From assembly GCA_028286665.1 (NCBI GenBank), contig JAQBRD010000014.1, forward strand, positions 1 to 40,605: a stretch of 40,605 bases of DNA, given 5' to 3'. Positions 8,799 through 15,997 of the stretch are shown piece by piece (within the stretch, counting starts at the first letter, position 1; each line of letters opens with the position of its first letter). The notes below the pieces were generated by a model. It did no database searches. It had not been told where the DNA came from and was given only the letters and a program-made list of their open reading frames with translations. A program made the position numbers and the translations under genes. This DNA comes from Candidatus Tayloriibacteriota bacterium. Lineage in GTDB: Bacteria > Patescibacteriota > Minisyncoccia > Phycocordibacterales > PALSA-1337.

Positions 8799-9053
8799 CT
8801 AGTATGTCGTCGATCCGCTCGCTCCCGCCGGCGCTTGATTTGACTGCGTAGCTCCCGGGAGAGTCACGTTGACGTTCGTCGAGCTCGGCTGCTGGGTGCC
8901 CGTCGCCGCCTGCTTATTGTTGATTGCTGGCAGGGCATACACTACGAAGAGGATGACGATGATCGCGATAGCGATGAGTACTCCGATGATGACGCCTGTG
9001 GCCGAATCTCCTGAAGCGTCGCCTTGCCCCGGGTTATTGATTATTGTTGCCAT
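8799..9053 (-). CDS. small single-TM protein, function unknown
   Basis: 84 aa; hydrophobic ATGVIIGVLIAIAIIVILFVVYALPAI and low-complexity Ser/Thr/Gln/Ala tail. Confidence 0.7.
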   Translation of the reverse strand: MATIINNPGQGDASGDSATGVIIGVLIAIAIIVILFVVYALPAINNKQAATGTQQPSSTNVNVTLPGATQSNQAPAGASGSTTY

Positions 9054-9185
9054 TGTATATATTTGCTTGATCTTATATTAATAAATAATGACCTATTACA
9101 TTGAGCCGCTTGCGGCCGGGATGCATTACATCTGCGAGCAGAATGATGGATAATCGATCTCGTATATTTTCCATACCACATAGGG

Positions 9186-9191
9186 TATAAT
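9186..9191 (+). promoter_or_regulatory. -10 box TATAAT for the dsbA-like gene, 8 nt from ATG (near-leaderless)
   Basis: Perfect -10; no convincing -35. Confidence 0.5.
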
Positions 9192-9199
9192 GAAAAAAT

Positions 9200-9865
9200 A
9201 TGAATAATCAATCTTCAACAGTATCCCGAATTTTCACCTGGATCGGCCTCATCGTCGTCCTCGGCCTCATCGTCTGGGGTCTTATCGCTGCGAATAATAA
9301 GGCAGTTCAAGGACGGCCGAAGCTCACGCTTCTCGATCCCGTCACCTCCGCTGACTGGATCACCGGAAGCACGACCGCGCCGGTGACTGTCGTCGAATAC
9401 AGCGATCTCCAATGTCCTGCATGCCAGTCATATCACAACCTCGTATTGAAGAAGCTCATCGCGGAGGAGGGGAGCAAGTTCCGCTTCGTATACCGTCATT
9501 TCCCATTGCCGCAGCACATGAATGCATATACTGCAGCGCTCGCTGCAGAAGCTGCAGGCAAGCAGGGCAAATTCTGGGAGATGCATGACAAGCTTTTCGA
9601 AACGCAGAAGGATTGGGAAAAGCTCGCTACTTCGACCGCTGCAGAAACATTCGCAGGATATGCGAAGACGCTCGGTCTCGATGCTGCGAAATTCAAATCT
9701 GACGAATCAGACCCTGCGCTCTTCGCGAAGGTCGCATCGAGCTCTGAAAGCGGAAACAAGACCGGCGTAGATTCGACCCCGACATTCTTCGTCAATGGAA
9801 CGAGCATCGATAATCCAAACAGCTATGATGAATTTAAAGCAGTCATTGAAAAAGCAGCTCAGTAA
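9200..9865 (+). CDS. DsbA-family thioredoxin-fold protein, membrane anchored
   Basis: N-terminal TM, VTVVEYSDLQCPACQSYH (CPAC), VDSTPTFFVNG cis-Pro motif. Confidence 0.9.
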   Translation: MNNQSSTVSRIFTWIGLIVVLGLIVWGLIAANNKAVQGRPKLTLLDPVTSADWITGSTTAPVTVVEYSDLQCPACQSYHNLVLKKLIAEEGSKFRFVYRHFPLPQHMNAYTAALAAEAAGKQGKFWEMHDKLFETQKDWEKLATSTAAETFAGYAKTLGLDAAKFKSDESDPALFAKVASSSESGNKTGVDSTPTFFVNGTSIDNPNSYDEFKAVIEKAAQ

Positions 9866-10304
9866 TATTCCGCGCTGGCTGCCGATCGTTCTGGGCGTTA
9901 TCGCCCTCATCGGATTCGCTGATGCCGCGTATCTCTCGATAGAGCACTTCAGCAATGTGATACCCCCTTGCGCTGCCGGGAGCTGCGAACTCGTGCTCAC
10001 GAGCAAGTACTCGAACGTATTCGGCATTCCTGTTTCGCTTTTCGGATCGCTCTACTATCTCCTCGTCCTCGTGCTCGTCGTCCTGTACTTCGATGCGAAG
10101 AAAGAAATATACCTGAGGATCGCACTGTTCTGCACTTTTGCCGGCATGATCTCATCGGCTATTTTCGTAGCACTCATGGTTTTCGTGATTCATGCATACT
10201 GCCAATATTGCCTCCTCTCGGCTGGAACGTCGACTGCGCTTTTTATCATCTCAGTCTTCGCGCTCAGGAAATATCGCGATGAGGTTGCGACTTCTGTGAA
10301 ATAG
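9828..10304 (+). CDS. vitamin K epoxide reductase (VKOR) family protein
   Basis: MNLKQSLKKQLS..; CAAGSCELV and CQYC cysteine pairs in a multi-TM protein; overlaps the dsbA-like gene by 38 nt. ORF-track start is 9795; 9825/9828 preferred. Confidence 0.87.
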   Translation: MNLKQSLKKQLSNIPRWLPIVLGVIALIGFADAAYLSIEHFSNVIPPCAAGSCELVLTSKYSNVFGIPVSLFGSLYYLLVLVLVVLYFDAKKEIYLRIALFCTFAGMISSAIFVALMVFVIHAYCQYCLLSAGTSTALFIISVFALRKYRDEVATSVK

Positions 10305-10312
10305 GGTATATT
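10285..10312 (+). promoter_or_regulatory. promoter TTGCGA (10285-10290), 16 nt, TATATT (10307-10312); predicted leaderless
   Basis: 6 nt from -10 to ATG at 10319. Confidence 0.55.
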
Positions 10313-10318
10313 TTCCAC

Positions 10319-11278
10319 ATGAATAATCCCTCCATCCTGCCGACGAAGGCAGCAAAAGACTATGAATTGCTCGATTCCGGCGACGGAGAGAAGCTCGAGC
10401 GCTTCGGCGCGGTAGTCCTTTCGCGCCCCGATCCTCAGGCGCTCTGGCCGAAGCGGCTCACAGCTGCAGAGTGGAAGAAGGCGCAGGCGCATTTCTCGCG
10501 CGAGGGCCGCGACGGGTCTTGGTCTGCTGATGCGTCGATGCCGAAGAAGTGGGAAATAGAATTCGGCGGGCTGAAATTCGCCATCAAGCCGACTGCGTTC
10601 AAGCACACCGGACTTTTTCCTGAGCAGTCGGTGAATTGGGATTGGACGCGCGAGATCATTTCGAAGGCCGTCGCGGCAGCAGCTGCCGCTGGCGTCAAAG
10701 GAGCTGATGCCGATATCGAAGTCCTCAACCTCTTCGGATACACCGGAGGCGCGACGCTCGCATGCGCGCAGGCCGGAGCGAAGGTCGTCCATGTCGACGG
10801 ATCGAAGTCTGCGATCACCTGGGCTCGCGAGAATGCAGATCTCTCAGGCCTCTCCGACAAGCCGATCCGCTGGATCCTCGAAGACGCGCGCGTATTCGTC
10901 GAACGCGAAGTGAAACGCGGCCGCATCTACCAAGGCATCATCATGGATCCGCCGTCATTCGGCCATGGCGCAAACAAGGAACTCTGGAAGATCGAGGAGC
11001 ATTTCCTCCCGCTCATCGAAGACTGCATGAAGCTGCTCTCGCCGGAGAAGTCCGGACCGAAGGCACCATTGTTCTTCCTTGTGAACGGATACTCTGCCGG
11101 TTATTCATCCGTCGCGTACCGGAATAATCTCCTACAGCTCGAACAGAAATACGGCGGATCGATCGAGATCGGGGAACTCGTCGTCGAAGAATCGCCGGTG
11201 CCAGCTGGTGCGGAAACAGCCGGTCCTACTGCAGAGCGCCTTCTCCCATGCGGCATCTTCGCTCGATGGAAGAAATAA
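10319..11278 (+). CDS. class I SAM-dependent rRNA methyltransferase (RlmI-like)
   Basis: VLNLFGYTGGATLACAQAGAKVVHVDGSKSAITWARENA and IIMDPPSFGHG. Confidence 0.85.
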   Translation: MNNPSILPTKAAKDYELLDSGDGEKLERFGAVVLSRPDPQALWPKRLTAAEWKKAQAHFSREGRDGSWSADASMPKKWEIEFGGLKFAIKPTAFKHTGLFPEQSVNWDWTREIISKAVAAAAAAGVKGADADIEVLNLFGYTGGATLACAQAGAKVVHVDGSKSAITWARENADLSGLSDKPIRWILEDARVFVEREVKRGRIYQGIIMDPPSFGHGANKELWKIEEHFLPLIEDCMKLLSPEKSGPKAPLFFLVNGYSAGYSSVAYRNNLLQLEQKYGGSIEIGELVVEESPVPAGAETAGPTAERLLPCGIFARWKK

Positions 11279-11288
11279 CTATATATTT

Positions 11289-12050
11289 ATGAATCAGCCC
11301 CTCCAAGTCCTCTACGAAGACAATCATCTCATCGCCGTCTATAAGCCGGCAGGCGTTCTCGTGCAGGCTGATCACACCAAGCAGGAATGCCTGATGGATT
11401 TCGTGAAGAAATATCTGAAGGAAAAATACGCGAAGCCCGGCGACGTCTTCCTCGGCCTCATGCATCGCCTCGATCGGAATGTCGGCGGCATCGTGCTTTT
11501 CGCGAAGACCTCGAAAGGCGCATCGCGCCTTTCAGGGCAATTTCGAGATCACTCCGTCGTGAAGATTTATCATGCGTGGGTCGAAGGAATTCCCCCTCAG
11601 AAGGCTGCGACTCTCAAGAACTATCTCATGCATAGCGAGAAGGGGAATATCTCGAAGGTATTTGAAACTGCAGCCCTCGGCGCTGCGTATGCCGAGCTTT
11701 CATATGAAGTCGTGCAGGAGATGCCGGCGACATCGTCTCCCGCTGCACCCGCTCGATCGCTCCTCAAGATCGAGCTCAAGACTGGCCGCCATCACCAGAT
11801 CCGCGCGCAGCTCTCGCACCTCGGCCATCCGATCTTCGGCGATGTGAAGTATGGCGCCGCGAAGGCATTCGACGACCAGCACATCGCGCTCTATGCGACG
11901 GAGCTTCATTTCAATGCCGCGACCGCGACTGCCGTCCCAGCGAAAGAAATCATAACGAAGGACGGCTCTGTAAAAGATCCGAAAGGCGCTTTGCCTGCAG
12001 CTACTGAGCGAAAAATTCTTTCTATTCCAGTGCCTGAGGAATCGTGCTAG
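11289..12050 (+). CDS. RluA-family pseudouridine synthase
   Basis: VLYEDNHLIAVYKPAGVLVQAD, LMHRLDRNVGGIVLFAKTSKGA, KTGRHHQIRAQLSHLGHPIFGDVKYG; ATG 11289 preferred over ORF-track 11208. Confidence 0.92.
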   Translation: MNQPLQVLYEDNHLIAVYKPAGVLVQADHTKQECLMDFVKKYLKEKYAKPGDVFLGLMHRLDRNVGGIVLFAKTSKGASRLSGQFRDHSVVKIYHAWVEGIPPQKAATLKNYLMHSEKGNISKVFETAALGAAYAELSYEVVQEMPATSSPAAPARSLLKIELKTGRHHQIRAQLSHLGHPIFGDVKYGAAKAFDDQHIALYATELHFNAATATAVPAKEIITKDGSVKDPKGALPAATERKILSIPVPEESC

Positions 12051-12065
12051 TCTTTCAAATACCAT

Positions 12066-13001
12066 ATGCCGATACAAATAGACATGAACAATGCAGGTTT
12101 TTTGCCGTTTCCCCGCATCCTCGACGGGCGAATCGCCCGTGCGAAGCTCAAGAAAGACCTCATCCAGCGCATTGCTGAACTCAGGAAAATCTCAGGCAGC
12201 GTTCCGAAGCTTGCCATCATTCAGGTGGGGAGTCGAAGCGATTCGGCCGCGTACATCTCGGGGAAGAAGCAGTTTGCGGCCGAGATCGGTGCGCTCGAGC
12301 AGCACATCAATTTTCCTGAAACAGTTTCAGCCGATGATATCTTCGCAAAGATCTCCGAATTGAATGACGATCGCGATATGCACGGCATCATCGTGCAGCT
12401 GCCGCTTCCCGCAGCTCTCGCTGAAGCGAAGGACCGTATCATGAATGCCGTCGATCAGAAGAAAGACGTCGATGGATTGACTGAGGCGAGCATCGCAGCC
12501 TGGAGCGAAGGCAAGCCTGGTGCGATGTATCCTGCGACCGCGCGCGGCATCAGCGAATTGCTCGCGTATTATCATATTCCGGTAGCGGGGAAGAAGGTGA
12601 CGGTGGTAGGCCGATCGGTCCTCGTCGGCCGACCGACTGCGGCGATCTGCGCAGCGGCTGGAGCCGAGGTTACCGTCGCGCACAGCAAGACCGAAGACCT
12701 CGTGGCAGCGACGAAATCAGCCGACATCCTCATTGTCGCCGCAGGGAAGCCCGGACTCATCACTCCTGATCATGTCCATGCCGGACAGACCGTGATCGAT
12801 GTCGGAACGACCCCTGTTTCAGATTCGACCGTCCCGGGTGGTGCTCGCATTGCCGGAGATGTCGATTTCGATCGCGTGTCCGCTGTGCTCGGCACCTCCG
12901 GCGCGATCACTCCGGTACCGGGCGGAGTCGGGCAGATGACCGTACTCGCGCTTTTCGAGAACCTCATCGACGCGTGGTATAATCAGCATATAAGCGCATA
13001 A
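12066..13001 (+). CDS. folD: bifunctional methylenetetrahydrofolate dehydrogenase/cyclohydrolase
   Basis: GIIVQLPLP, KDVDGLT, TVVGRSVLVGRPTA, TPVPGGVGQMT; start could also be ATG 12084. Confidence 0.93.
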   Translation: MPIQIDMNNAGFLPFPRILDGRIARAKLKKDLIQRIAELRKISGSVPKLAIIQVGSRSDSAAYISGKKQFAAEIGALEQHINFPETVSADDIFAKISELNDDRDMHGIIVQLPLPAALAEAKDRIMNAVDQKKDVDGLTEASIAAWSEGKPGAMYPATARGISELLAYYHIPVAGKKVTVVGRSVLVGRPTAAICAAAGAEVTVAHSKTEDLVAATKSADILIVAAGKPGLITPDHVHAGQTVIDVGTTPVSDSTVPGGARIAGDVDFDRVSAVLGTSGAITPVPGGVGQMTVLALFENLIDAWYNQHISA

Positions 13002-13035
13002 TTACCAGTAATACAGCCTTATTTACAGCATCATT

Positions 13036-13824
13036 ATGGAAAATATCAAAACCAACGTTTGGAAGACAGGACTCGTCGTGCTCGGCGCGCTTGCGGCCTT
13101 CGTCATCCTTCTTTCTATCGCAGAGATCAAGAGCATCTTCAATATCGGCAGCGAAGCTCCTGCGACCAGCACTGTCACTGTTTCTGGAAAAGGCGAGCAG
13201 TTCTCGGTTCCTGACATCGCGACATTTTCATTCACCGTGAGCGAGTTCGATAAGACTGTCGCCGCAGCCCAGAAGAAAGCGACCGACAAGCAGAATGCTG
13301 CGACAAAGGCGCTTCTCGATAGCGGCATCGACAAGAATGATATCCAGACCCAGGGATATTCGATCAATCCCCACACTGAATATCAGGAAGGCCTCTGCGT
13401 GCAGAATAGCGTCTGCCGACCAGGAAAGAGCGTCATCACCGGCTATGACGTGAGCCAGACGACTGAAGTGAAGGTCCATGATTTCGACAAGGCAGGAAAG
13501 ACACTCGACCTCGTCGGCGGCCTCGGCGTCTCGAATGTCAACGGCCTCACATTCTCGATCGACAAGGTCGATGCGGTGAAAGAGAAAGCTCGCTCGGCAG
13601 CTATCGATGACGCGAAGCAGAAAGCGGAGAAGCTCGCAGATGAGCTCGGCGTCCGCCTCGTGAAGATCGTCAAATTCCAGGAAGACACCAGCCCATACCA
13701 GCCGATGTATATGGATTCGATGGTCATGAAATCAAGCGTCGCTCCGCAGGCAGCATCTCCTGAGATCTCAGCCGGTCAGCAGAAGATCACTTCGAACGTC
13801 ACGATCACCTACGAGATACGGTAG
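13036..13824 (+). CDS. SIMPL domain-containing protein (DUF541)
   Basis: TVTVSGKGEQFSVPDIATFSFTVSE..A..AL...GI...DIQTQGYSINP, signal-anchor N-terminus. Confidence 0.87.
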   Translation: MENIKTNVWKTGLVVLGALAAFVILLSIAEIKSIFNIGSEAPATSTVTVSGKGEQFSVPDIATFSFTVSEFDKTVAAAQKKATDKQNAATKALLDSGIDKNDIQTQGYSINPHTEYQEGLCVQNSVCRPGKSVITGYDVSQTTEVKVHDFDKAGKTLDLVGGLGVSNVNGLTFSIDKVDAVKEKARSAAIDDAKQKAEKLADELGVRLVKIVKFQEDTSPYQPMYMDSMVMKSSVAPQAASPEISAGQQKITSNVTITYEIR

Positions 13825-13858
13825 GAATTTCTTGCAATCGCCCGGTATGCCCATTCGG

Positions 13859-14020
13859 CATAATGAATAATCGGCGGTCATTGATGAGCTTGGGCAATGC
13901 CTCCTAGGCTGCACGTGTGTGCATGTCTTAAGCATTGCTCTTGCGAGTCATGGCCGTCGAGATCGCCATCAATCCTTTCAGGATTTGACTGCGGAGCCGT
14001 GTCATACGACATGGCTTTTT
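13859..14020 (+). ncRNA. candidate free-standing structured RNA ending in an intrinsic terminator (identity unknown)
   Basis: -10-like CATAAT 13859-13864; long-range stem CGGTCATTGATG (13875-13886) with CATCAA (13967-13972) + TGACTG (13986-13991) around hairpin TCCT-TTC-AGGA; inner stem GGGCAATGC (13892-13900) / GCATTGCTC (13932-13940); hairpin TGCAC-GTGT-GTGCA (13910-13923); terminator follows. Confidence 0.5.
13995..14020 (+). terminator. intrinsic terminator AGCCGTGTC-ATAC-GACATGGCT-TTTT
   Basis: 9-bp stem with one G-U pair, tetraloop and T-run. Confidence 0.82.
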
Positions 14021-14048
14021 CATGCGTGAATCGCGTACGGCCAAAGCA

Positions 14049-14077
14049 TTGACTTTGCCGCTTAGCGGATGTATTAT
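14049..14077 (+). promoter_or_regulatory. strong promoter TTGACT (14049-14054), 17 nt, TATTAT (14072-14077) for secE-nusG
   Basis: Near-consensus elements at optimal spacing. Confidence 0.8.
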
Positions 14078-14087
14078 GTATATATCG

Positions 14088-14107
14088 CCCCCGGGAAGGG
14101 GTTTTTT
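14088..14107 (+). promoter_or_regulatory. terminator/attenuator-like short GC hairpin plus T6 in the secE leader (CCCC..GGGG-TTTTTT)
   Basis: Located a few nt after the predicted TSS (~14084). Confidence 0.5.
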
Positions 14108-14123
14108 AATAGAGAAAACACTT

Positions 14124-14300
14124 ATGAAAATCACCGATTACATATCAGAAACAAAAGTAGAAATGTCGCACGTCACATGGCCGACACGGAAGCAGGCTAT
14201 CGCTTACTCGATCCTCGTCGTGCTTATTTCGGTCGGTATCGCGGCTTTCCTCGGCGTTTTCGATTACATCTTCTCGAAGCTCCTGACCCTCTTGTTCTAA
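14124..14300 (+). CDS. secE: preprotein translocase subunit SecE
   Basis: 58 aa MKITDYISETKVEMSHVTWPTRKQAIAYSILVVLISVGIAAFLGVFDYIFSKLLTLLF; immediately upstream of nusG. Confidence 0.92.
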   Translation: MKITDYISETKVEMSHVTWPTRKQAIAYSILVVLISVGIAAFLGVFDYIFSKLLTLLF

Positions 14301-14314
14301 GTTTCATTATCAGC

Positions 14315-14343
14315 GGTCGAAATGTTCGCGAGAATATTTCACC
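14315..14343 (+). promoter_or_regulatory. intercistronic RNA hairpin GGT-C(bulge)-GAAATGTTC-GCGA-GAATATTTC-ACC
   Basis: 12 bp total (one G-U), single C bulge, GNRA tetraloop, between secE and nusG. Confidence 0.65.
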
Positions 14344-14360
14344 ATTAGCACATCAATCAT

Positions 14361-14906
14361 ATGTCAAAACAGCAAATCGGCGGAGAACGGAACTGGTACG
14401 CGATCCACACCTACGCAGGGTATGAGAACGCCGTAGCCCGAAACCTCAAGCAGCGAATCGAGTCTCTCGGCATGGAAGACCGCATCTTCGCAGTGCTCGT
14501 TCCTACGGAGAAGAAGATCAAGATCAAGGGCAACAAGCGCATCGAGGAAGAAGAGAAGATCTACCCGGGATACATCCTCGTGGACATGGTCGTTACCGAT
14601 GACTCATGGTACGTCGTCCGAAACACGCCTCGCGTGACCGGATTCGTCGGCTCGGGAGTCTATCCGGTGCCGCTTGAAAAGAAGGAGGTCGATGCGCTCT
14701 TCGAACGAATGAACAAGGATGAAGTGAAGCACGCCATCGATCTCGCGATCGACGACATCATCAAGATCACCGACGGTCCTTTCAAGGAACTCGAAGGAAA
14801 GGTGAGCGAAGTCGACGACAACCGAGGCAAGATCAAGGTCCTCGTCTCGATGTTCGGACGAGAGACTCCGGTGGAGCTCGATTTTCTCCAGGTGAAGAAG
14901 ATCTGA
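14361..14906 (+). CDS. nusG: transcription termination/antitermination protein NusG
   Basis: NWYAIHTYAGYENAVARNLKQRIESLGMEDRIF..PGYILVDMV..VRNTPRVTGFVG, KOW at FKELEGKVSEVD. Confidence 0.96.
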   Translation: MSKQQIGGERNWYAIHTYAGYENAVARNLKQRIESLGMEDRIFAVLVPTEKKIKIKGNKRIEEEEKIYPGYILVDMVVTDDSWYVVRNTPRVTGFVGSGVYPVPLEKKEVDALFERMNKDEVKHAIDLAIDDIIKITDGPFKELEGKVSEVDDNRGKIKVLVSMFGRETPVELDFLQVKKI

Positions 14907-14929
14907 TACTTGCCTTATCAGATTTCAGA

Positions 14930-14958
14930 AAAAGCCCCGCGCTCGCGCGGGGCTTTTT
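14930..14958. terminator. intrinsic terminator AAAAAGCCCCGCG-CTCG-CGCGGGGCTTTTT after nusG
   Basis: Perfect GC stem flanked by A/T tracts. Confidence 0.9.
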
Positions 14959-15015
14959 CTTTGGTATACTGAGGGACGACATCGCTTAGGCTATTATTAA
15001 TCCTTATTTTTCAAT

Positions 15016-15912
15016 ATGATTCCCACTATCATCATCCTCGTCGTTATCGTACTCATCTTCTTCTCGAGCATTCGCATCATCGGCCAGAACACGGTCGCTG
15101 TCATCGAATTCCTCGGAAAGTACAAGCGGACCATGTCTGCCGGTTTCAATGTGAAGCTTCCGATCCTCGAGCGCGTCGCGCTCAAGGTCTCGCTCCGACA
15201 GCAGAACTTCGCGCTCGCGGGCAATTATCCGTCGCAGGACAAGGTCATCGTCACCATCGCGACCAACCTCATCTATACGGTGAACAACACTGATGACGGG
15301 ATCAAACGTTTCGCATACGTCCTTGAGAATCGCGACCAATCTCTCGCGGCAAGCGTCGAGAATTCGCTTCGAACCTACATCGCGAAAGAAACTCATGAAG
15401 GAATCCTCGAAAAGAAAGAGGAACTCGCGATCCATATCAAGGCAGATCTCGCTCGCCAGTTCGAAGAATGGGGCATGATCATCATGAGCTTCCAGATCAC
15501 CAACGTCACGTTCCCGATGACGATCACCGATGCCATGTCAGAAGTCGTCGCGTCGCAGCAGCTTCGAAAGGCCGCTGAGAACAAGGGAGAGGCGATCAAG
15601 GTCCAAGCGATCAAGGAAGCCGAAGCTGAAAAGGAACGCAAGCGCCTTCAGGGAGAAGGTATTGCGCTTGAACGAGAGGCGATCGCCAAAGGTTTCAAGG
15701 AATCGATCGAGATGCTCGGCCTCGCGACCGGACAGAAGCCGACTGATATCATGGCTATGCTTACGCTCACGCAATACCTCGACACGCTCAAAAATATCGG
15801 CATGTCTGACAACTCGAAAGTCATCTTTATGGATTCGAGCATCGGAAAGACAGGGGATATGGTGCAGCAGCTTGCGAGCGCGCTCGAGGCTGGGCACTCG
15901 GCGAAAAAATAA
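15016..15912 (+). CDS. SPFH/band 7/prohibitin-family membrane protein
   Basis: N-terminal TM; NTVAVIEFLGKYKRTMSAGFNVKLPILE, coiled AEAEKERKRLQGEGIALEREAIAKGF. Confidence 0.92.
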   Translation: MIPTIIILVVIVLIFFSSIRIIGQNTVAVIEFLGKYKRTMSAGFNVKLPILERVALKVSLRQQNFALAGNYPSQDKVIVTIATNLIYTVNNTDDGIKRFAYVLENRDQSLAASVENSLRTYIAKETHEGILEKKEELAIHIKADLARQFEEWGMIIMSFQITNVTFPMTITDAMSEVVASQQLRKAAENKGEAIKVQAIKEAEAEKERKRLQGEGIALEREAIAKGFKESIEMLGLATGQKPTDIMAMLTLTQYLDTLKNIGMSDNSKVIFMDSSIGKTGDMVQQLASALEAGHSAKK

Positions 15913-15997
15913 GGTAATTGTTGCAAATTCTTCAAAAATGGGTTAATCTAACCCCACCTCAGCTTCTAGAGGTTTATTCAAAAAACCTAACAAAAAC

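Noticed and set aside
8006-8851. 281-aa plus-strand ORF
   Set aside because: Antisense to the FAD oxidoreductase and the lmo0937-like gene; composition typical of a shadow ORF
13825-14048. Possible tRNA-Trp or tmRNA/SRP/RNase P RNA before secE
   Set aside because: No T-loop GTTCRANNC with acceptor stem, no tmRNA tag, no SRP GGAA-loop consensus, no RNase P conserved core seen by eye; left as an unknown RNA candidate
14022-14123. N-terminal extension of SecE in the ORF track (start 14022)
   Set aside because: Extension would translate the promoter and leader hairpin; SecE homology starts at MKITDYISETK (14124)
13928-14134. 68-aa minus-strand ORF in the SIMPL-secE gap
   Set aside because: Runs through the intrinsic terminator and secE promoter; no domain, and the region is better explained as RNA/regulatory sequence
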